Shown here: positions 33,824-45,894 of the stretch, one piece after another | Layout of the letters: every line of letters starts with the position of its first letter | Numbering within the stretch: position 1 is the stretch's first letter | Origin: Pseudofabraea citricarpa | Lineage: Eukaryota > Ascomycota > Leotiomycetes > Helotiales > Dermateaceae | DNA length: 64,000 bases | Direction of reading: 5' to 3' | Assembly (NCBI GenBank): GCA_029641185.1 | Contig: JAPWGK010000004.1 | Location: 1,922,001 to 1,986,000 of the forward strand | Notes under the pieces: model-generated | Told to the model about the DNA's origin: nothing | The model's input: only the letters and a program-made list of their open reading frames with translations | The model's database searches: none | Position numbers and translations under genes: made by a program

Positions 33824-35668
33824 TTTAACTCTTCTTGTCGTTACGTACTACAATAACAAAAGACGTAGCAGATTGAAATGAAAGCCAAGGGGCATTTGAG
33901 ATGGCTGCTGGGAAATTCGCGAGGACAAGAAGCCAAGGGGAGAAGAAGAAATCAAGAGCAGAGCATTGTGGAAATAAGCTGTTCTCTGACGACGTGGAGA
34001 GTTTTTGCTCTGTTGATCAATACCTCTTCGGGGTTGAAGACTTCCCCGCGTTGATGGCGGCTGCACTGCTGCAGAGTGCAGAGGTGGGGGGCCATGATGT
34101 TGCGGTTGCTCGACAGTAGCTTCAACGGCAGTTGTTAGGTTGTGCTACCGGTCGCTTGACGCGAGTTATTCTTGCTTGGGAGGTGTCAGTTGACTCCAAG
34201 CGACAAGACAACCAATTTGTAAGAACAGAGCCTAAGAACCAAATAAGAGAAAAATGCTAGCATAGTAAGTCATTTAGATGGTTTCGATGCTACTGTAGCA
34301 ACTTGATTCCTGCTCGCACTCGTCGCAAATGTACTCAGCTGGATTGAGTTGGGGTTGCCTGGGTTACCCAAGGACACCAAGTCTATTGAAACATCGTGGT
34401 AATGGATCCCCACGTCACACAACATATACCAGTACTGAGGGCAACGTTTTCTCCTGTGCCATGGCTGTGGAATGCACCCGACATAAAATCAGAGCTGCGG
34501 CGGTGGGCGTGCATGTGCAGCTCTTGTACTCTGTATCACAGGGAAATGGCCACGACAGCCACCCAGCAAATGCTACTCGGTCACACAGGTGGTTGTGAAT
34601 GTGGCGTCCTGCAAGAAGGTTAAGCAGAGGCTAAAGTAAAACACAACGCAGCCACATGCAAGTGTGTAGCCGCCGGGCATCTGGCCTCATATAGATGGCA
34701 CGACTCTCCCGGCTTCGGCATCTGATGGCAACTTGCAAGGGTAAGTCCGGTTCCTAGATCTCGTCATTTCTACTGTACTGTCCCGTATCCCCGTATCCGA
34801 GCCAAGCCTCTCTCTGTTCACGCGGCTGTCTCCACACGACGTCCACCAGTCCACAAGCCCACAAGGCTGACAAACGGAAACGATGGAAAGAGGGAGTAGG
34901 AAATAGGGGTGTAGCCGCTGTAAATCCCGACGAGAGACAAAGTAAGACCAAAATAGACACATGACAATAAATAATAGTATCGCCATTTTCCCTATTCCCT
35001 ATTCGATCTGATGTTGTCGTCGTCTTCATCTGGGTGGGGAGCACAACGAGACTCTGCAGCCAATGATTGAAGCGACTTGAAACAAACAAGCTCAAGAGCA
35101 GCAGAAATGCAGAAATGCAAAAGGCTCAGCCTCACGCCAACACATCATCGCCGGCAGTGTCACTGTTTCCTCTCGCATCCGGATGGCCTGGCCTGGGCAA
35201 TGTGACGTTTGCTTTTTGCCCTTCTCAGGAGATGCTTATGTAGGTACAGCACGAACAGAAGTAGGGGCCAAGTACAGACAGCTACTATTACTGGGGTCGT
35301 CAACTATACCTTCTTGCATCATCCTTCCAACAGAATATCCCCCTCCCTGTCCATCCTTTTTCACATTTCCCTCACTCACTCCACCAAAGCTACACTTCTC
35401 TTTGACCTTGCTCTACAGTACCGCACACATACTTCTCTCCGGAATTCTGCGGAACACCAGGGAACCACTCTTTCTCTTCCGTCCCATTGCTCAAGTTCCA
35501 GCTCTCCACAAACCTTCACGAGCTTAAGCAAACGCTACATCTACACGGCTCCACCACCACACGCAAGTGTCTTCGCAATACGCCCACCAGCTTGCGAAGC
35601 AAGGAACAACCTTTCCATCCTGCCCTTAACTTTTTCTATGTGTAACGAGTCAAGGCAACTTAATTAAG
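33824..35668. other. Divergent intergene, 1.8 kb
   Basis: No supported gene. The left part holds the permease promoter. The right part (35180-35668) is CT-rich with short overlapping frames, typical of a long 5' leader and promoter for the 1040-aa gene. Confidence 0.5.
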
Positions 35669-38600
35669 ATGGCTTCCAGTAAGTCTCCAGAGAGACGTCC
35701 TTCCACACCACTTACTCCACCCCGTACGGCCTCTTCTACACATCGAGACAACTCTGCTCAGCAAGGCTTTGCGTTCACCTTCACTGTCACAGACGTAGAT
35801 GCACAGGCAGGAGCAGCATTAGCATTAGCTGCGCGATCATACTCTGAGCCAGCGCCAGAGCCAGAATCCGCTGCCATGACAGAGAGTTCTACCGTGGTGC
35901 GCCGTCGCACCCGCCTGCAGCGCTTGTCTGCTCTGATGCCTTCCATTATTACAAAGTCAGACTCTAAACGTCTTCAAGACACGCAAGATGCACCATTAGT
36001 TCCGCGAAAGCCTGCACCAGCACCATACCGAGCAGCCGCCGACTCCCTCCCCCCGAGCTCAGCACCACCCGATCCCCCACAGCACGCAGGAAAGCTACAA
36101 AAGGCCGAACCACTTGCGAGGGCTGTCCAGGCACAGCCAGATCTTTCCGGCCCCCCTCCTCTCCCAAATTCACCCCAGAAGCGGACTCTTCGAAAATCAC
36201 ACTCGCCCGTCCGTCCTGACGTTCCGCCAAAGACACTCTCACCGGGTGCCTCACCGAACCTGCCCCCGAGGCTGAGAGGAGACTCGTTAACTGCACCGCC
36301 TGCTTTTGGTGATGTCTCGTCGGGCCGGACCGTTTCTGCACCGATTACGGGAAAGGAGAATGGAGGATCGAGCAATAAATTGAGGAGGAGTTGGCTTCCA
36401 GGAGGCAAATCCAGACAGGCATCTCGGGACATCGCAGCCGCTCAACCACATGCCTGGATTATATCGGGGGATGTGAGAACCGAGTACGATTTGAGTTTGC
36501 TAATTCAAGGACAGATGGTATGTCAAGCTGATTCGTGCAAGGGAGTGAAGCTAAATGTTCTTTCTGAAAGGTTCCGGAATTATGGGATGAGAATGCCGAT
36601 ACATTTGTCTACCTCTTTCCACGCAATACCAGCCCTCCTTCTTTCAAGGTCCCGTCTATGGTTTTATCATCCGCCAAACGCCTCGTTAATCTGATCTATG
36701 GAGAGATTGACGCTGGAAGAGCAGGCGGGAAGAGCCTGGATGGAAGAGGTACATTATCACTCGAGGATTCGACTCGAAATTTAGCCATTCATGGCCCAGG
36801 AACTCCACCATATACGCCCATGTCAAATCCCATGGATAATTTCTCTAATTCAGATGCTTCTGGCGACTCCCTCAGGTCCTTCCCGGACACCCCCAGAGAG
36901 ATTCATCTATATTTCCCCATCAGTTTGACCACAGGAGCTCCCGGAACTACGCTTCCCCAAAACGACATTCAACTTCTGGTTGATGTTCGCAACTTATTCG
37001 CTTTTCTTAGTGGTCAGCCACTGGTAGCTACTCGGGAGTGTCATAGTCTCTTCAAGATTTTCATGTCCATCTCAGGATTGCTCCAGCAATTTGAATTCAC
37101 AAACTCGGATGGGTCCACCTATGGCGAATCTGCGACCACAAGTTTCGATAATTACCAACACCAGCTGAGATTGGGAGATGTAGCACATAGCCGAGAAAAG
37201 ACGCTGGAAGCGCTGGTTCTCGGAGAGTCGATGCGATCAACTGAGCTCTATACCGAAGCATTTGCTCACGCGGCTGGTAGATACTCGGCGCTCAGAGCAA
37301 TTAATTCTCCTCTTTACAGCATGATCACACTCTCTACACGAAACCGTCTCGAGCGAGCCCATCTCGATCTGGGACAACGTCAGCAATCCGCGGCGCTGCG
37401 ATTAAGCGATTTCGAGTTCCCGTCCATTTTCTCGGGGATTGGAGCTTCGACATCACGACCGGAAGCTAGAGCCGTCAATTTCAAAGCTTGGAAGGTCAGC
37501 TTCTTAGCTCTCAAGAAGGCCATCATTTCATACTACAAGCATTTGCACGGTGATTGGCCACCAAAGGCAAACCGCAAGAAGAACCACTCTGAAGAAGGTG
37601 GTCTGAATCGTCTGATCCTCAAGGGTCTATACAGAGATCTCTGCTGTCTTTATGATCTGCTCGTAAACCGAGAATCTCTCACCACGAGACATTACAATGC
37701 CTCTGACGACAAGGAAGAAGCTAATAGTGATGCTACCATCTCAGTCCTGAGAACGGTCTTGGGTGAGTATGATCGATCTTCGCCACCTGTTCAACCACCC
37801 ATTCCATTCGATACGCCACGAGTGCCCACCATGGCGGCGATCGATCCGACCTACACCTCCCTGGCACCCAAAGATCAACACAAGCTTTCCACCCGCAAGC
37901 TCAAAGACTACGAGACGCTCCTCCTTCTCGCCAAGAGCCACAACATGGACAGCGATTTCAAGACGCCGTTCCTAGAGATGTACACGGCCTTCGAAGAGCG
38001 CGAGGCGAAAGGAAAGAACGCCCAAGAGCTCGCCGACCAACGCTACGGCCATTGGCTCTTCCTGTACGCCGTTCTCCAGGCCCTACCTATGCTCGTCGTC
38101 GACATCCCCGGTCTTCGGTACACGCAAGGGGTTGAATATTTCCTGTGTGAAGCACCCGTGGGCGACTTGCCCTGGATGGAAGGCGGATCCGGCGCCGGCA
38201 GCAAGATGGCATGGTACGGAGTGCAAGGCGGCGGCGGCGTAGTATCTCTACCTAGCGATGTTGTGGTTCACGGTGCTGAGGGAATCTTCGGGCGCTCTCA
38301 CTGCTGGGTGGCGGCCGAGAGATGGATGTCGGAAACCAGGCCGTCCTACAACTCTGAGCCCGGCATGCCACCTGCGCCCATGGATTTCTCGACGGGCGAG
38401 ATGCTCTCCCCGCTAGAACCACCACCGGGCCTCGCAGGCGGCGCGCTCGGATCCAGACCGAATAGCAGAGGTCGCGACAGCGCTACGAGCTCGCCTGGCC
38501 TGAGTCCGCACGATTACTACTCGGACGACGACCGCCGCAGCCGTTCGAGAAACAGCGTCGTTCTGGGCTTGGAACAACTCCCTATCCCCGCCGGCGCGCG

Positions 38601-38844
38601 TGCCATCAGTGATGATTACGGCGGCCGATCCAGAAGTCGATCACGAGCTGGAAGTCCCGCCATGCTACCGTACGGCATGATGAGACCCGGCACTGCGGGA
38701 GCGGGCGGTGCATTGGAAGGCGATAGCCCACCGGAGACGGCGACGAAGAACACGTCTTCGACTTTCGACGACATCCTCGGTAGTCTGAAGGTCGAGCCGG
38801 ACAAGAAAGCGAAGCGGAAGAGTATCTTTGACCTGGGAGACTAG
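35669..38844 (+). CDS. Large conserved-looking fungal protein of unknown function (1040 aa; possibly DUF8004-like)
   Basis: Two exons (35669-36517, 36571-38844) give 1040 aa. Residues 1-270 are Pro/Ser/Arg-rich and disordered, with PxxP-like blocks (PPPLPNSPQKR, PPKTLSPGASPNLPPR) of the sort bound by SH3 domains. From about 265 the chain becomes ordered: AWIISGDVRTEYDLSLLIQGQM, ELWDENADTFVYLFP, then EIHLYFPISL, LLVDVRNLFAFLSGQPLV and a helical middle with LKGLYRDLCCLYDLLV and RYGHWLFLYAVLQALPMLVVD. The last 200 residues are Ser/Arg/Gly-rich, ending KRKSIFDLGD. No catalytic motif is seen. The layout suggests a scaffold or signalling protein, perhaps linked to cell polarity, but that is inference. 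The DUF8004 label is from memory of the ordered part. Confidence 0.75.
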
Positions 38845-40972
38845 ACAGGAGAAGCTCAATAATTTGTTTTCGTGCGTGGTTTGCAGAGCAGAGCGGGGAT
38901 ATCTCAAAGCACGTCATGTATATCCCGGAATCTTTATGTTTGGATATGGTGTTTTGTGGGTTTGAGCGGGATCTTGTTCTTTTTTTTTTTCTTTTTTCTT
39001 TTGGTGATACGTGGCGGCATGTATGGATGAATGGATGGATGGATGGATGAATGGATGGTATGCATGAGAGCGAGGAGTTTGATAGTTTGACAGGCTGAGA
39101 ATAAAATACGGGGTTATTTCGAAGATATGAGAGATCCAGAGAGAGAGAGAGAGAGATGAGAAGGAGATGAAGAAGAGAGGAAAAAAAGAAATCATGTAAA
39201 CATGGGACATGAAGTAGAAGCAAAGAATAAATATATTCAGAACCAAGAGAGAGAAAGGATATCGACTTCTCTTCTCATAACCAATCATCACGTGTTGTCA
39301 GAGAATACGGACTTCAAAGCTCAAAGCTCAAAGCTCAAAACAAGTAAGTAAGTAAGTACATAGATACATACATAGATAAATGTGTTAGAGACATATGGCT
39401 TCTGAATCAGGTATTTACATCTAGTGGCTAGGTCAGGTCTGGTCAGGTCAAGATACGTCAAGAAAGGCTGGCTAGCTGCCCGTCTACATGAAAAGTCAAG
39501 CGAGAGAGAAACAAATGTGAATTCGATTATAGGTGGTTCGTATCTTTAATTTTTTATCTTTCGAGGGCGAGGGCGAGGGCAGGGCCAGGAGCGGGGTGGG
39601 AAGATGATGAAAGGGATAGAAAAGATAGAAAGGGAGAAGAGATAGATAGGTGTACTTATGCTATATTCTTCTCGATTAGATTATATCAGGTTTGAAAAGA
39701 AGACTAGAGAAGAAGAAGAAGAAGAAGAAGAACTCCAATCTCCTAGCTTAATTGTCGCTTGTCGCTTATCGGTTAAGGGTTAAGAGTTAAGGGTTAAGGG
39801 TTGAGGGTTGAGGGTTGAGGGTTGAGGGTTAAGGGTTAAGGGTTAAGGGTTAGCTGTAATCAATAGATGGGTAGCTTAGTAGGTGGATGGATGGATGGAT
39901 GCTCTTATAAAGGCAGTTAGGTCGGTAGGTAGGTGGGTAGGTGGGTAGGTAGGTAGGTAGTAGCCGATCATGTCATTTCTGTTGTTTTCTAGCGTTTAAT
40001 CCCTTCGCCCTCTCTTTCTCTTCTCATCTTCCCTCTTTTATTATTTTTCTAAAACAGTAAAAGGAAAGAAACCAAAGTGAAGAAGAAGGGAAGAAATAGA
40101 AGAAGGGGAGATATATGTTTCCTCTTTTCTTTTTTTCTTTTTTTTGGGGGGGAGGTTGGGGGAGGGATTCGGTCTCATACTAAGATGATATGATACAACA
40201 TGATGAAGGGAAAAGAAAAGAAAAGAAAAGAAAAGAAAAGGGGCAAGAGTAGAATCTATATCACGGTTAAAGCTAAAGTTAAGCAGAAGCAGAAGCCGAA
40301 GCCGAGCAAGCGAGCGAAGTAAAACAAGCGGAGTAAGTAAAGTAAAGTAAAGTAAAGTAAAATAACCTAGGTAAATAAGTGAGAGTGAGAAAGGAAGACG
40401 AAGAAGAAGAAGAAGAAGAAGAAGAAGAAGAAGAAGAAGAAGAAGAAGAAAAGAGACAGCAAGAGAGAAGAAAGTTGATACTCCCCTCCTCTCCCTCCCC
40501 ACCTCTCTTATATTACATTCTATTCTATCCTATTCTCTGAAGAATAGATTCCAAGCATCGAGAGAAGCTGACAAGGCGAGAATCAGAGAACCCCAAAAAG
40601 AAGACAAGATAAACCTCTTTATCATAACCTCAGTATGTCTCCTCTCTTTTCTCTCCTCTCCCTTCCCTTTTAAAGCAAAAGCAAAAGCAAAAGCAAAAGC
40701 AAAAGCAGAACAAAAAAGAAAGAAAGAGAGAGAGAGACTTGACTTAATTTTTGATTTTGCGTCACTGTCACCCATCCTCTCTGATACTGGCATAAGCCGG
40801 GAGGGAGGGTAAAGTCAGCAACGTACAAGTAGATCAAAGGAAGTTACATAAGTGAAAGATAGCAAGTAGGAGGAGTAAGCCAGAGTTTTCATTCCCATTC
40901 ATAACCTCGTCAAGACCCTGCAACCAACAGATTCGGGTTCTACGTTTTACGTATGCAATACATATATACATT

Positions 40973-41003
<31 letters not shown>

Positions 41004-41158
41004 GTAGTCCGACTTTTCTCTTCCTCCAGAAAACAAAAACAAAAAAAAGACACCAAAAAAAAAAAAACTCCCGGATCCTTGGTATATAAAACTCAAACCA
41101 CAAACTCCCGTTCACTCTATTCCATTCCACCCAACTGAACCCAACCCGTGACAAACAT
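38845..41158. repeat. Microsatellite-dense convergent intergene
   Basis: More than ten different short tandem repeats lie in 2.3 kb: (ATGG)n near 39024-39060, (GA)n 39140-39157, AAAGCTC x3 near 39311, (GAA)n 39713-39732, a GGTTAAG heptamer array 39771-39853, (GATG)n near 39885, GTAG/GTGG tracts 39915-39960, GAAAA x6 40210-40240, AGTAA x4 40336-40360, (GAA)17 40400-40450, AAAAGC x6 near 40673-40706 and (CT)13 40974-40999. Long frames across the tracts are low-complexity artefacts. The tracts lie between two gene 3' ends and may be transcribed in the 3' UTRs. Confidence 0.85.
39771..39853 (+). repeat. Heptamer tandem array GGTTAAG/GGTTGAG
   Basis: Eleven 7-base units plus a partial one. Units 1, 2, 4 and 9-11 read GGTTAAG, unit 3 is AGTTAAG, units 5-8 are GGTTGAG, and the tail is GGTTAG. 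Only the last matches the TTAGGG telomere register, so this is telomere-like but not a telomere relic of the standard hexamer. Confidence 0.85.
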
Positions 41159-42796
41159 CTAGACCATCTGATCCCCAGCCAGCCTCGCCACGCCCCTGCG
41201 GATAACCTGGTCCTCCCGGTCGCGCATCTCGAGCGTCACCATACAGCCGAGCGTCTCGAGCAGGAACCTCTCGCGATCAACCGAGCACTGCAGCGCGACG
41301 TCCTTGACACAAGCCTCAGCCAAATCTCTCAGCTTCTGGACGTGGACGCCGTGGGTCCTCGCGATGCGGGCGGGATCGAAGATGAAAGCCTGGGCCATGT
41401 TCGGGCTGGAGTGATCCCGCTGCTGGTTCGGCATCTGGTTCTGGCTCTGGTCCTTGAACAGCGCCTCGACGAGCGAGTGGTCCATGACGATGCGGTGGCA
41501 GAAATCCTCAAACAGCCCGAAGTCCTCGATGAAGCCCAGCAGCGAAGGGAGCGTCACCTCGCCCGCGAGCAGGTTCGTCACGGCGTCTGAAGCCTGCCCG
41601 TCGAGCAGGCGCCGGATGGCTAGGACGCCCTTCAGCTGTGTGAGCAGCGACGACTTCGTCACGAGCGCCAGCTCTTGGATCGACGGCCGCGTGTACAGGA
41701 TGTAGTGGCGGAAGAAGTGGTTCGACACCATGGCGGCGGGGATGCATGGGAGCAAGATGATATATCCCCACCACTGCGTCGTCGTCAACAGGGCGCCGAC
41801 TCCAGCGACGAAGCCCGTGATGCCGTAGAAGATGGCATGCCACGCCACTACCTGGTGTCGCTTGCGGAAGAGCCTCTTGATCTCGCGAGCGTCCTCGTCG
41901 TTCTGCCCATGGAATTCTTGCCGCACTGCTGCTGAGTGCCGCATGATCCTCTTCCATACGAACATGCACCACGCTACGTTCATCAGCCCCCAGAAGGCTG
42001 CGATCCCGTTGCCGATGTAGCCCGACAGCAGGTTGCTCGCGCGGTACACGGCGCGGTCTTCGCCATTGATGGCCATCAGCGTCCCGACACCTACGAGCAG
42101 CGCTGCCACGCCCATCATGAGGTCCATCCCGAAGCGGTCAGCGAGCTCGGTGCCGCTCTCTCGAAAATTGACATCGAGCCGGCACTCGAGATCGCGGTCT
42201 AGCACGTCCTGGCCGTGCTGTGCTTGCAGGTTGATGTTCCGCCGCTGCACGAACCACCGCTCCTGCTTCAGTAGCTGCACGTTGTTGAAGCTCAGCGTCG
42301 CGTCGTGGATGGCGTACCATGAGATGTACAGCGCGACGATGCCTCCGATCCCCATGAGCACTTTGGCGTAGATGGGCACGGGCACTTGGTTCCAGATATT
42401 GGCTGCGAAGTCGCATGCGTTTGCTAGCTCCAGCAGCCCGATCCCGAACAGCATGTTGTTCTTCAGGTTCCGCCGTGTCGATGTGCTGTATCGGTATGCG
42501 GCCGTCGGACGTTGGAAGATCAACGACGAGGGCTGGATCGTGAGCGTGGGTTCTGGAGAGGAGGTTGGCGACGAGGGACATGTTGCTGTTGCTCCAGTCG
42601 ACGGAGAAGGAGGGTAAGGCTTCGAGTATGCTGATGAGGGGGAGGTGGGTGTGTAGGTTGGTGCTGGGCTGATGACCAGTTCGATCTCTTCTCCTGATGA
42701 ACGGATCGGTATCTCGTCTTCTTCTCTATCTCTGTGAGTCGTCGTCGTTGTCGTCCGTCCCGAGGACGATGTCGTAGGTCCGTAATTCTTCTCCAT
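41159..42796 (-). CDS. Polytopic membrane protein of unknown function (545 aa)
   Basis: This intronless frame opens with a 100-residue Ser/Thr/Pro-rich cytosolic head. About six membrane segments lie between residues 115 and 375 (for example MLFGIGLLELA, VLMGIGGIVALYISWYAI, MMGVAALLVGVGTLMAI, GYIGNGIAAFWGLMNVAWCMFVW, IFYGITGFVAGVGALL and WGYIILLPCIPAAMV). A soluble C-terminal part of about 170 residues has helices such as LVTKSSLLTQLKGVLAIRRLL and LPSLLGFIEDFGLFEDF. No transporter or enzyme motif is visible. Codon use is GC-rich at third positions, as in a well-expressed gene of this genome. The start is the first Met. It may be a conserved integral membrane protein of filamentous fungi; I do not recognise a family. 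Confidence 0.8.
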   Translation of the reverse strand: MEKNYGPTTSSSGRTTTTTTHRDREEDEIPIRSSGEEIELVISPAPTYTPTSPSSAYSKPYPPSPSTGATATCPSSPTSSPEPTLTIQPSSLIFQRPTAAYRYSTSTRRNLKNNMLFGIGLLELANACDFAANIWNQVPVPIYAKVLMGIGGIVALYISWYAIHDATLSFNNVQLLKQERWFVQRRNINLQAQHGQDVLDRDLECRLDVNFRESGTELADRFGMDLMMGVAALLVGVGTLMAINGEDRAVYRASNLLSGYIGNGIAAFWGLMNVAWCMFVWKRIMRHSAAVRQEFHGQNDEDAREIKRLFRKRHQVVAWHAIFYGITGFVAGVGALLTTTQWWGYIILLPCIPAAMVSNHFFRHYILYTRPSIQELALVTKSSLLTQLKGVLAIRRLLDGQASDAVTNLLAGEVTLPSLLGFIEDFGLFEDFCHRIVMDHSLVEALFKDQSQNQMPNQQRDHSSPNMAQAFIFDPARIARTHGVHVQKLRDLAEACVKDVALQCSVDRERFLLETLGCMVTLEMRDREDQVIRRGVARLAGDQMV

Positions 42797-44071
42797 TATG
42801 ATCTCAGTCCTTCTCTTTCTTCTCTTTCCCTTTTCCGTTTCCCTTTCCTATTACGTCCTCCTCCAAGTCAAAGCCGTCGACGAATATCCACAGCACGAGA
42901 GCGAGAAGGAGAAGAAGAACGATTGAAGAACCAATTGAGGTTCGACCAAAGACATTCTCCTTTCCTTCCTCCTTCCTCCTCGGTGGGGTAGGTAGGGTAG
43001 GGTAGTTCGAGAAGCAAAGCACGACCCTCCAACTGGTAGAATAATTAAGCAGCCGAGATTCGATGTGAGGTTGTTGAGGCGGGCGAAGGAAGCGAAAGGA
43101 GCAACAAGCACAGAGAGAGAGAAGAGAGAAAGAGGATTGTCTAGTTAATTAAAGCCCAAGAGCTTCCCTTCCCTCACGGCAGTTGATTGACCAGTCAGCA
43201 AGCAACAGCACTTCAAGCAGAAAGACAAGAAAAAGATGAATCGGTACTCGTCGTGGTCCTGCAGCTAACTTTAGTCCTGCGCCTTGCAGACCCTCGGGAC
43301 TTGTACGTCTTTTTCTTCTTTTCTTGTCCCGGCAAGAGATGACCTCATCGCCCGGCCTCTTCGCCTTCGAAACGTCGAAACAGCCACAGAGAGAGGGAAA
43401 AGAATCCTGGCGCCTCCTCGGCTTTCTGGAGTCTGAGCGTCGCGGGCGCCGGAATCCTCACACCCTGACCAATTGGACGCCGCATCCTTCCAGGTTTTTA
43501 GTGCTTAACATACCTACTAAGAAACCTCCCGATCTTCAATTAGATAGAACTTCTTATCCATCTCTTGCTCTGCCATCTATTTTTCTTGTTCTTGCTCTTT
43601 ATCAACAAACGAATACATAATATACGAGGGAGAGAAGTATGTTCCGGGTCTAGAATCCAAGCTGAACATCCACCATACGATCCCTTGACCTTGCCCAGCT
43701 GAAGCGCGAACCATGAATAAGCTCATTCCCTTCTTATTCTCTTTTTCTTTTTTAAAGTTCGTGTTAGCGACTCGCTAAGTCGAATCCTACCAAAGCCAAT
43801 TCCATCCACCCAGTCGCCTGTGAGGCTTCAAAAGCCGACCGACATTCGACGAGATGATGATATGGGCCGAGTAGCCCGACTCCTTGGGACACGGCACGCC
43901 AGCAACTAGTTAGCTAGCTGTCTTTGGTCTCACAATACATGTTTCATCACGAAAGACCATACGATCAACTGGAAATAAATCTCTATTTCGATATATGTTC
44001 CCCAGGATATCTTGAGAGCCGTACATGTACACATTAAACTTTCATCGCTACATAAAACTGATCCTTCTCTT
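42797..44071. other. Intergenic, 5' region of the membrane protein and 3' flank of the permease
   Basis: About 1.3 kb. CT/GA-rich leader sequence lies at 42800-43200. Frames at 43324-43620 and elsewhere are short and featureless. No gene is supported. Confidence 0.5.
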
Positions 44072-45894
44072 TTAAAATGCCCATCCAAGAGTGAGCCGGT
44101 AAACTCTCTCCCACTTGGTCTCTGGCATGCCCTTTCTCGCGGCTTCGTTGGCGAGGAACTCGGCCTCCTCGGCGTCAATCTTGGCCTTTCCAGAGTACAG
44201 ATCGGCCTCGTACGAGGAGAGGACCTTGGTCTTGGTCCAGAACTTGTATCCGAAGTACATGATAAGGTACAGAGGAATTCCCAAGTAGGTGGTAATGAAG
44301 GTCTCGTAATCGAACTTGTCTTGGCCAAGTTTCTTCCATGCAAACAAGGCGAACCCTCTGAAGATACCGATCAAGATACTGAAGATGAGAGCTCCCCAGG
44401 AACCCCACTTTCCAAGAGGTGCAACATATGGCATGACAGAATCCGGGATGTTTTGGGCCTTGCGTGCATTGACGAAGCAAATGTGGGTGATGAGGATGGA
44501 GATCCAGGTCAGAAGACCGAAGATGGTAACGAGATTGACAAAGTATCCAAAGACTTTAAGCGATGATTTAGCGACACCAAGGAAGGCAATCAGGCAGATA
44601 AGAGTGGAGAGGCCGAGAGCATAGATCGGAACACCACGGTTATCGCAGCGCTTGAAGATTTTGGGTGCCTTTCCTTCCTTAGCAAGACCATACAGGGTTC
44701 GGGAAGCAATGTAGAGATCTGAGTTGGCAGCCGAGAAAACGAAGATGAGAATGGCACCGTTCATGATACCAGGCAAGTACTTGATTCCACTGACACGGAT
44801 GGCGGCAACGAATGGAGATGCGGAGGCACTGGTCGAAGCCTTGTTACCCTCGAGGAGCTCCGGAGAGTCATATGGGATAAGCATTCCGAGGAGGAATACA
44901 AGGACGACATAGAAGAGCAAGATTCGGTAGAAGGTGAGCTTGATGGCACGGGGGATGACTTTGCGGGGGTTGGCGGCTTCACCAACGGTGACACCAACCA
45001 ATTCAGTACCCAGGTAAGCAAAGACGGCGGTAGTGAAGGTCGACCAGACCGCGAGGAATCTACCGGCGGCACCCTCCTTGATGTAGGGCTTGAACGCTCC
45101 AGGGTCTTTCCAGTACTTGAATCCCGTGGCTTCTCCATCGGGTCCACCTCCACAGACGAGAATCAGACTGAGCAAGATGAGGCCGAGAATCACAAGCACT
45201 TTGATACTCGAGAGGTAGAACCTGAATTTCCGTTAGCGAGGCCGAGGCAAATTGAAAAGCACAGCTTACTCAAACTCTCCGAAGAACTTGACACCAAAGT
45301 AATTGATGAAGACGATGACGACCAGGAAGACGGCAATAAAGACACCGGGATTGACCTTTTCTCGGGGAAGCCAGAACTGGATGACAATCGAAGCAGCAGT
45401 CAGATTGTTGGGCGTGACAATGATGTACTTGAACCAGTAATTCCAGCCGAGGCAGAAACCGAGAGCAGGGTCAGCGAATCGCGTAGCGTAACCAGTGAAT
45501 CCAGATGACAATGGCAGCCAAGCGGCCATCTCTCCCAACGCAGCCATGACCAAGAAACACAGGAAGCCGACCAGCGTGTAGCCGATGAACAGAGGAGCCG
45601 GACCAGCACGCGCGAGGGCGCTTCCACTGTCATTGAACGGTCAGCCAACTCATTCCCGGGCCAAACTCTACCCACAGGGTGCCTCAGTACTTACGTTCCA
45701 ATGATCAGACCCGTACCAATTGCACCACCGATGGCAATCATGGTGATCTGCCTCGAGCTGAGGTTGCGGTGGAGGTGCTTGTCGACCTCATCGTCGATGT
45801 CTGCGGAGTTCTCGATGATGGCCGGGTTGTGGTCGCTCACCTTGCGCTCTTGCGACGACGAGTCGTCATACTGGTACTTGTTGATGTCGGCCAT
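44072..45894 (-). CDS. Amino-acid permease (AAT/YAT family)
   Basis: Three exons (45894-45695, 45626-45270, 45221-44072) join to 568 aa, the usual size. The N-tail (HRNLSSRQITMIAIGGAIGTGLIIGTG) leads into TM1 with the classic signature. Further marks are MAALGEMAAWLPLSSGFTGYATRF, GFCLGWNYWFKYIIVTPNNLTAA, FAYLGTELVGVTVGEAANPRKVIPRAI, FSAANSDLYIASRTLYGLAKEGKAPK and NLVTIFGLLTWISILITHICF. Twelve membrane segments are plausible. It would carry amino acids with protons at the plasma membrane. The TPNNLTAA segment is like that of proline-specific and general permeases; the specificity is not proven. The C-tail (ANEAARKGMPETKWERVYRLTLGWAF) is typical of YAT members. Confidence 0.95.

Noticed and set aside
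39771..39853. Telomere remnant
   Set aside because: The unit is seven bases, not TTAGGG, and genes continue on both sides without a break.
40041..40793. Reverse frames of 153 and 87 codons in the microsatellite zone
   Set aside because: They consist of Leu or Phe-Ala runs produced by (GAA)n and AAAAGC tracts, so they are not genes.
41329..42581. Several frames of 60-154 codons overlapping the 545-aa membrane protein
   Set aside because: GC-rich shadow frames in both strands. The single long reverse frame with clear membrane segments explains the region.
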